NCBI GenBank assembly: GCA_029933895.1
Contig: JAOZNG010000064.1
Coordinates: forward strand, 1 to 6,778
Reading direction: 5' to 3'
From: an archaeon
GTDB lineage: Archaea > Altiarchaeota > Altiarchaeia > IMC4 > QMZM01
Length of the DNA stretch: 6,778 bases
Every line of letters begins with the position of its first letter. Within the stretch, counting starts at the first letter, position 1. The notes beneath the pieces were generated by a model. The model searched no databases. It had not been told where the DNA came from and saw nothing but the letters and a program-made list of their open reading frames with translations. The position numbers and the translations under genes were made by a program. This document shows, one piece after another, positions 5,347 through 6,778 of the stretch.

Positions 5347-6579
5347 ATGCCTCCAGTATCCAGCATGTCCGGTGAAGAGCTTCTGCAGCTAGCGGAGAAA
5401 CATATTTTTTCCCTCAGTATAAGAGACCTTACATCCGCTCTCTCATATGAGAACATGAGGTACGGCATGGCCCGGATGATGCACGTCTTGGACAGTGATG
5501 ATGTTTTATGTGTTTTCGGCCCTGACTCTACCATAACCCGGAACATCGGCAGGTGGCGGGCCGGCTTCGGATATGGTGCAGTAATCAGGTGGAGGGAGAA
5601 GGGCGTCTATTTCCCCGAGATGAGACCTAACGCCTGCGGTATGATACTGGCTAGAATGGACGAGCTACCCTCCAGGGAGGAAATCATCGAGAGAGTAGCT
5701 AGGGTGGAGGAATCAGAGATATATCTAGGGGATACCAGACTGGAAACCGACTTCGGCAAAGGCAATCACTTCTTTGAGTTATACAAGACCCTTGAGATAT
5801 CACCGGACATAGAGGACAGGATGCCATCTGACTCCTATTATGCGGTAATGCACGGCTCTGGTCAGGAGAGGCGGGGTGTAATGTATGATGCAGTGGATGA
5901 CGGGGAATGGGTTAAGACACCCCTTGGGGGGATATCTGTTTTAAGTGGCTCAGGGGGGAGGAAATACTACAGGAACTGGCTGGAGTATAATGAGTTCTCC
6001 AAGAAGAGGAGGGAGATTCTGATAGGGGAGGTATTAGGTGACCTTGAGATTTTATCTAACCTGACGCATCAAGGCCTCTTCCAGAGGAACGAGATTCGTC
6101 TGGGAGTGCATGACTCCATGGACGAGAGCTATCCGCCAGGTGAGGCGATCTTCCCTGTTGCCTTGAGGTGGGATCTACCGTTGCATATATTCAAGGGCAG
6201 GAGGAATCTATCGGAGGAGGTCGTGAAGAGGGCGAGTTTCTATGAGAGAGCTGAGGAAACAGGCTCCATGGGTGATCTTATGGATGTTAACATATTACCC
6301 CATGGTGGGGGGTACCATATACAGATACCTTATACGAAAATAAAAACCATTCACACGAGCATTGGCAACAGCTTCATACTCCATGGCGTGAAGCCTGCGT
6401 CGAAGGTTGATGATATGACAGCAAAGGGGGATATGTCTGAGTTCGGTACCATGATAATCAGCAACCCAAGGGAGCTTCCATATATCTACAGGGGGGAGTC
6501 TGTTATCAGGCAGATTATGACCTATGATTTAGGAACCGAGGTCGCTAAATTACAGCCCATGATGACTGTGAAGATTTAA
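5347..6579 (+). CDS. Divergent RtcB-family protein, candidate RNA ligase (tRNA splicing/RNA repair type)
   Basis: A 410-residue protein that I align, from memory, end to end with RtcB, the GTP- and manganese-dependent 3'-phosphate RNA ligase. In order: GFGYGAVI (73-80) resembles the RtcB GYGFPIGG segment. PNACGM (94-99) matches DINCGV, giving C97 for the metal Cys. GKGNHFFEL (137-145) matches GxGNHFxEV (H141). VMHGSG (167-172) matches the HTGSRG strand (H169). RLGVHDS (251-257) matches the later metal-binding His-Asn (H255). SIGNSFILHGV (338-348) matches FGSTCHGAG, whose His is guanylylated (H346). VAKLQPMMTVKI (399-410) matches the C-terminal VARxxPxxVxKG (K409). Differences: the Asp before Cys is Pro94, and the Cys97-His141 gap is 44 residues against about 105 in Pyrococcus RtcB. 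Surrounding motifs have drifted strongly, so it is probably a paralogue rather than the main ligase. Activity is unproven. Met1 is preferred, but Met7 (ATG at 5365) is possible. It is divergent from trmI. Confidence 0.72.
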   Translation: MPPVSSMSGEELLQLAEKHIFSLSIRDLTSALSYENMRYGMARMMHVLDSDDVLCVFGPDSTITRNIGRWRAGFGYGAVIRWREKGVYFPEMRPNACGMILARMDELPSREEIIERVARVEESEIYLGDTRLETDFGKGNHFFELYKTLEISPDIEDRMPSDSYYAVMHGSGQERRGVMYDAVDDGEWVKTPLGGISVLSGSGGRKYYRNWLEYNEFSKKRREILIGEVLGDLEILSNLTHQGLFQRNEIRLGVHDSMDESYPPGEAIFPVALRWDLPLHIFKGRRNLSEEVVKRASFYERAEETGSMGDLMDVNILPHGGGYHIQIPYTKIKTIHTSIGNSFILHGVKPASKVDDMTAKGDMSEFGTMIISNPRELPYIYRGESVIRQIMTYDLGTEVAKLQPMMTVKI

Positions 6580-6778
6580 ACGTGGTATCTCATCTGTCCA
6601 TGATGAGCTGCTGCCGGTTTGAGTGAGGGAGGTGAATGGAGACCTGGTGGCTCTTCAGAGTGCTGGAGGAATATGATGTATGGCGGGGGAAGGGGCAGCT
6701 ATTTCTGTGTCGGTGTCGGATGCTGTGGGCACGGAATTCCTCTCCCTGAACTCATGTCTGATATCATTGCAATAAATT
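6580..6778. other. 199-nt right end with no confidently called gene
   Basis: After the RtcB-like stop there is no clear gene. Three reading frames stay open for a while. On the plus strand, a frame from ATG 6673 or 6676 is open to the window edge, with GGAGG 6 nt upstream of ATG 6676; it begins MYGGGRGSYFCVGVGCCGHG. Another plus frame from ATG 6636 ends within 40 codons. On the minus strand, a frame open from the right edge ends at a TAG at 6699-6701 with the tail RGIPCPQHPTPTQK; it could be the C-terminus of a convergent gene. I recognise none of these products. A GGAGGTGA at 6628-6635 matches the archaeal anti-Shine-Dalgarno complement, but its only nearby ATG is directly adjacent. No tRNA is visible. 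Confidence 0.4.

Noticed and set aside
6600..6606. ATGATGA resembling a C box of an archaeal C/D guide RNA
   Set aside because: No CTGA D or D' box lies at a suitable distance downstream, so a guide RNA cannot be supported.
6589..6607. Hairpin CTCATC / GATGAG with a 7-nt loop just after the RtcB-like stop
   Set aside because: Only 6 base pairs, A/T-rich, not followed by a T-tract; not convincing as a terminator.
6636..6746. Small plus-strand ORF after GGAGGTGA
   Set aside because: The Shine-Dalgarno-like run is directly against the ATG, the frame closes in fewer than 40 codons and the product looks like nothing known.
1..6778. CRISPR array, insertion sequence, tRNA/rRNA gene or intein
   Set aside because: No regularly spaced repeats, transposase, terminal inverted repeats, tRNA-like cloverleaf or intein insertion in the PolB motifs was seen.

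Overview
The window looks archaeal, most likely from a euryarchaeal or related uncultivated lineage. It carries an archaeal family B DNA polymerase with uracil-pocket residues like those of Thermococcales enzymes and a C-terminal PCNA-binding motif, and an archaeal-type TrmI tRNA methyltransferase. Most starts lack a Shine-Dalgarno sequence and instead have an A/T-rich TATA-like box about 25-32 nt upstream of the ATG, which suggests leaderless or very short-leader transcripts. I cannot name the lineage from sequence alone. The absence of one of the two disulfide-forming cysteine pairs known in hyperthermophilic polymerases argues weakly against an extreme hyperthermophile.

Layout. Left block, all on the minus strand and read right to left: polB (1907-4219), a class II-like histone-deacetylase-family amidohydrolase 9 nt downstream of it (857-1897), then the 5' part of hisS (1-783, running off the left edge) behind its own probable promoter. 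Middle: a 90-nt divergent spacer (4220-4309) separates polB from a plus-strand gene for an 89-residue protein made of two tandem eight-ligand zinc-finger units. That gene runs convergently into trmI (4580-5302, minus), and the two stop codons abut with no intervening base. Right: a 44-nt divergent spacer (5303-5346) separates trmI from a plus-strand 410-residue protein (5347-6579). I read this protein as a strongly diverged member of the RtcB RNA-ligase family, because the Cys, four His and C-terminal Lys of the RtcB active site are all present in order. The last 199 bases hold no gene I can call with confidence.

How the genes fit together. polB and the deacetylase probably form a transcription unit linking replication or repair with protein or small-molecule deacylation; the functional link is inference. 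hisS, trmI and the RtcB-like gene are all concerned with tRNA or RNA (aminoacylation, m1A57/58 methylation, and possible RNA ligation or repair), so the right part reads as an RNA-maturation neighbourhood. The most novel items are the RtcB-like protein and the duplicated zinc-finger protein.
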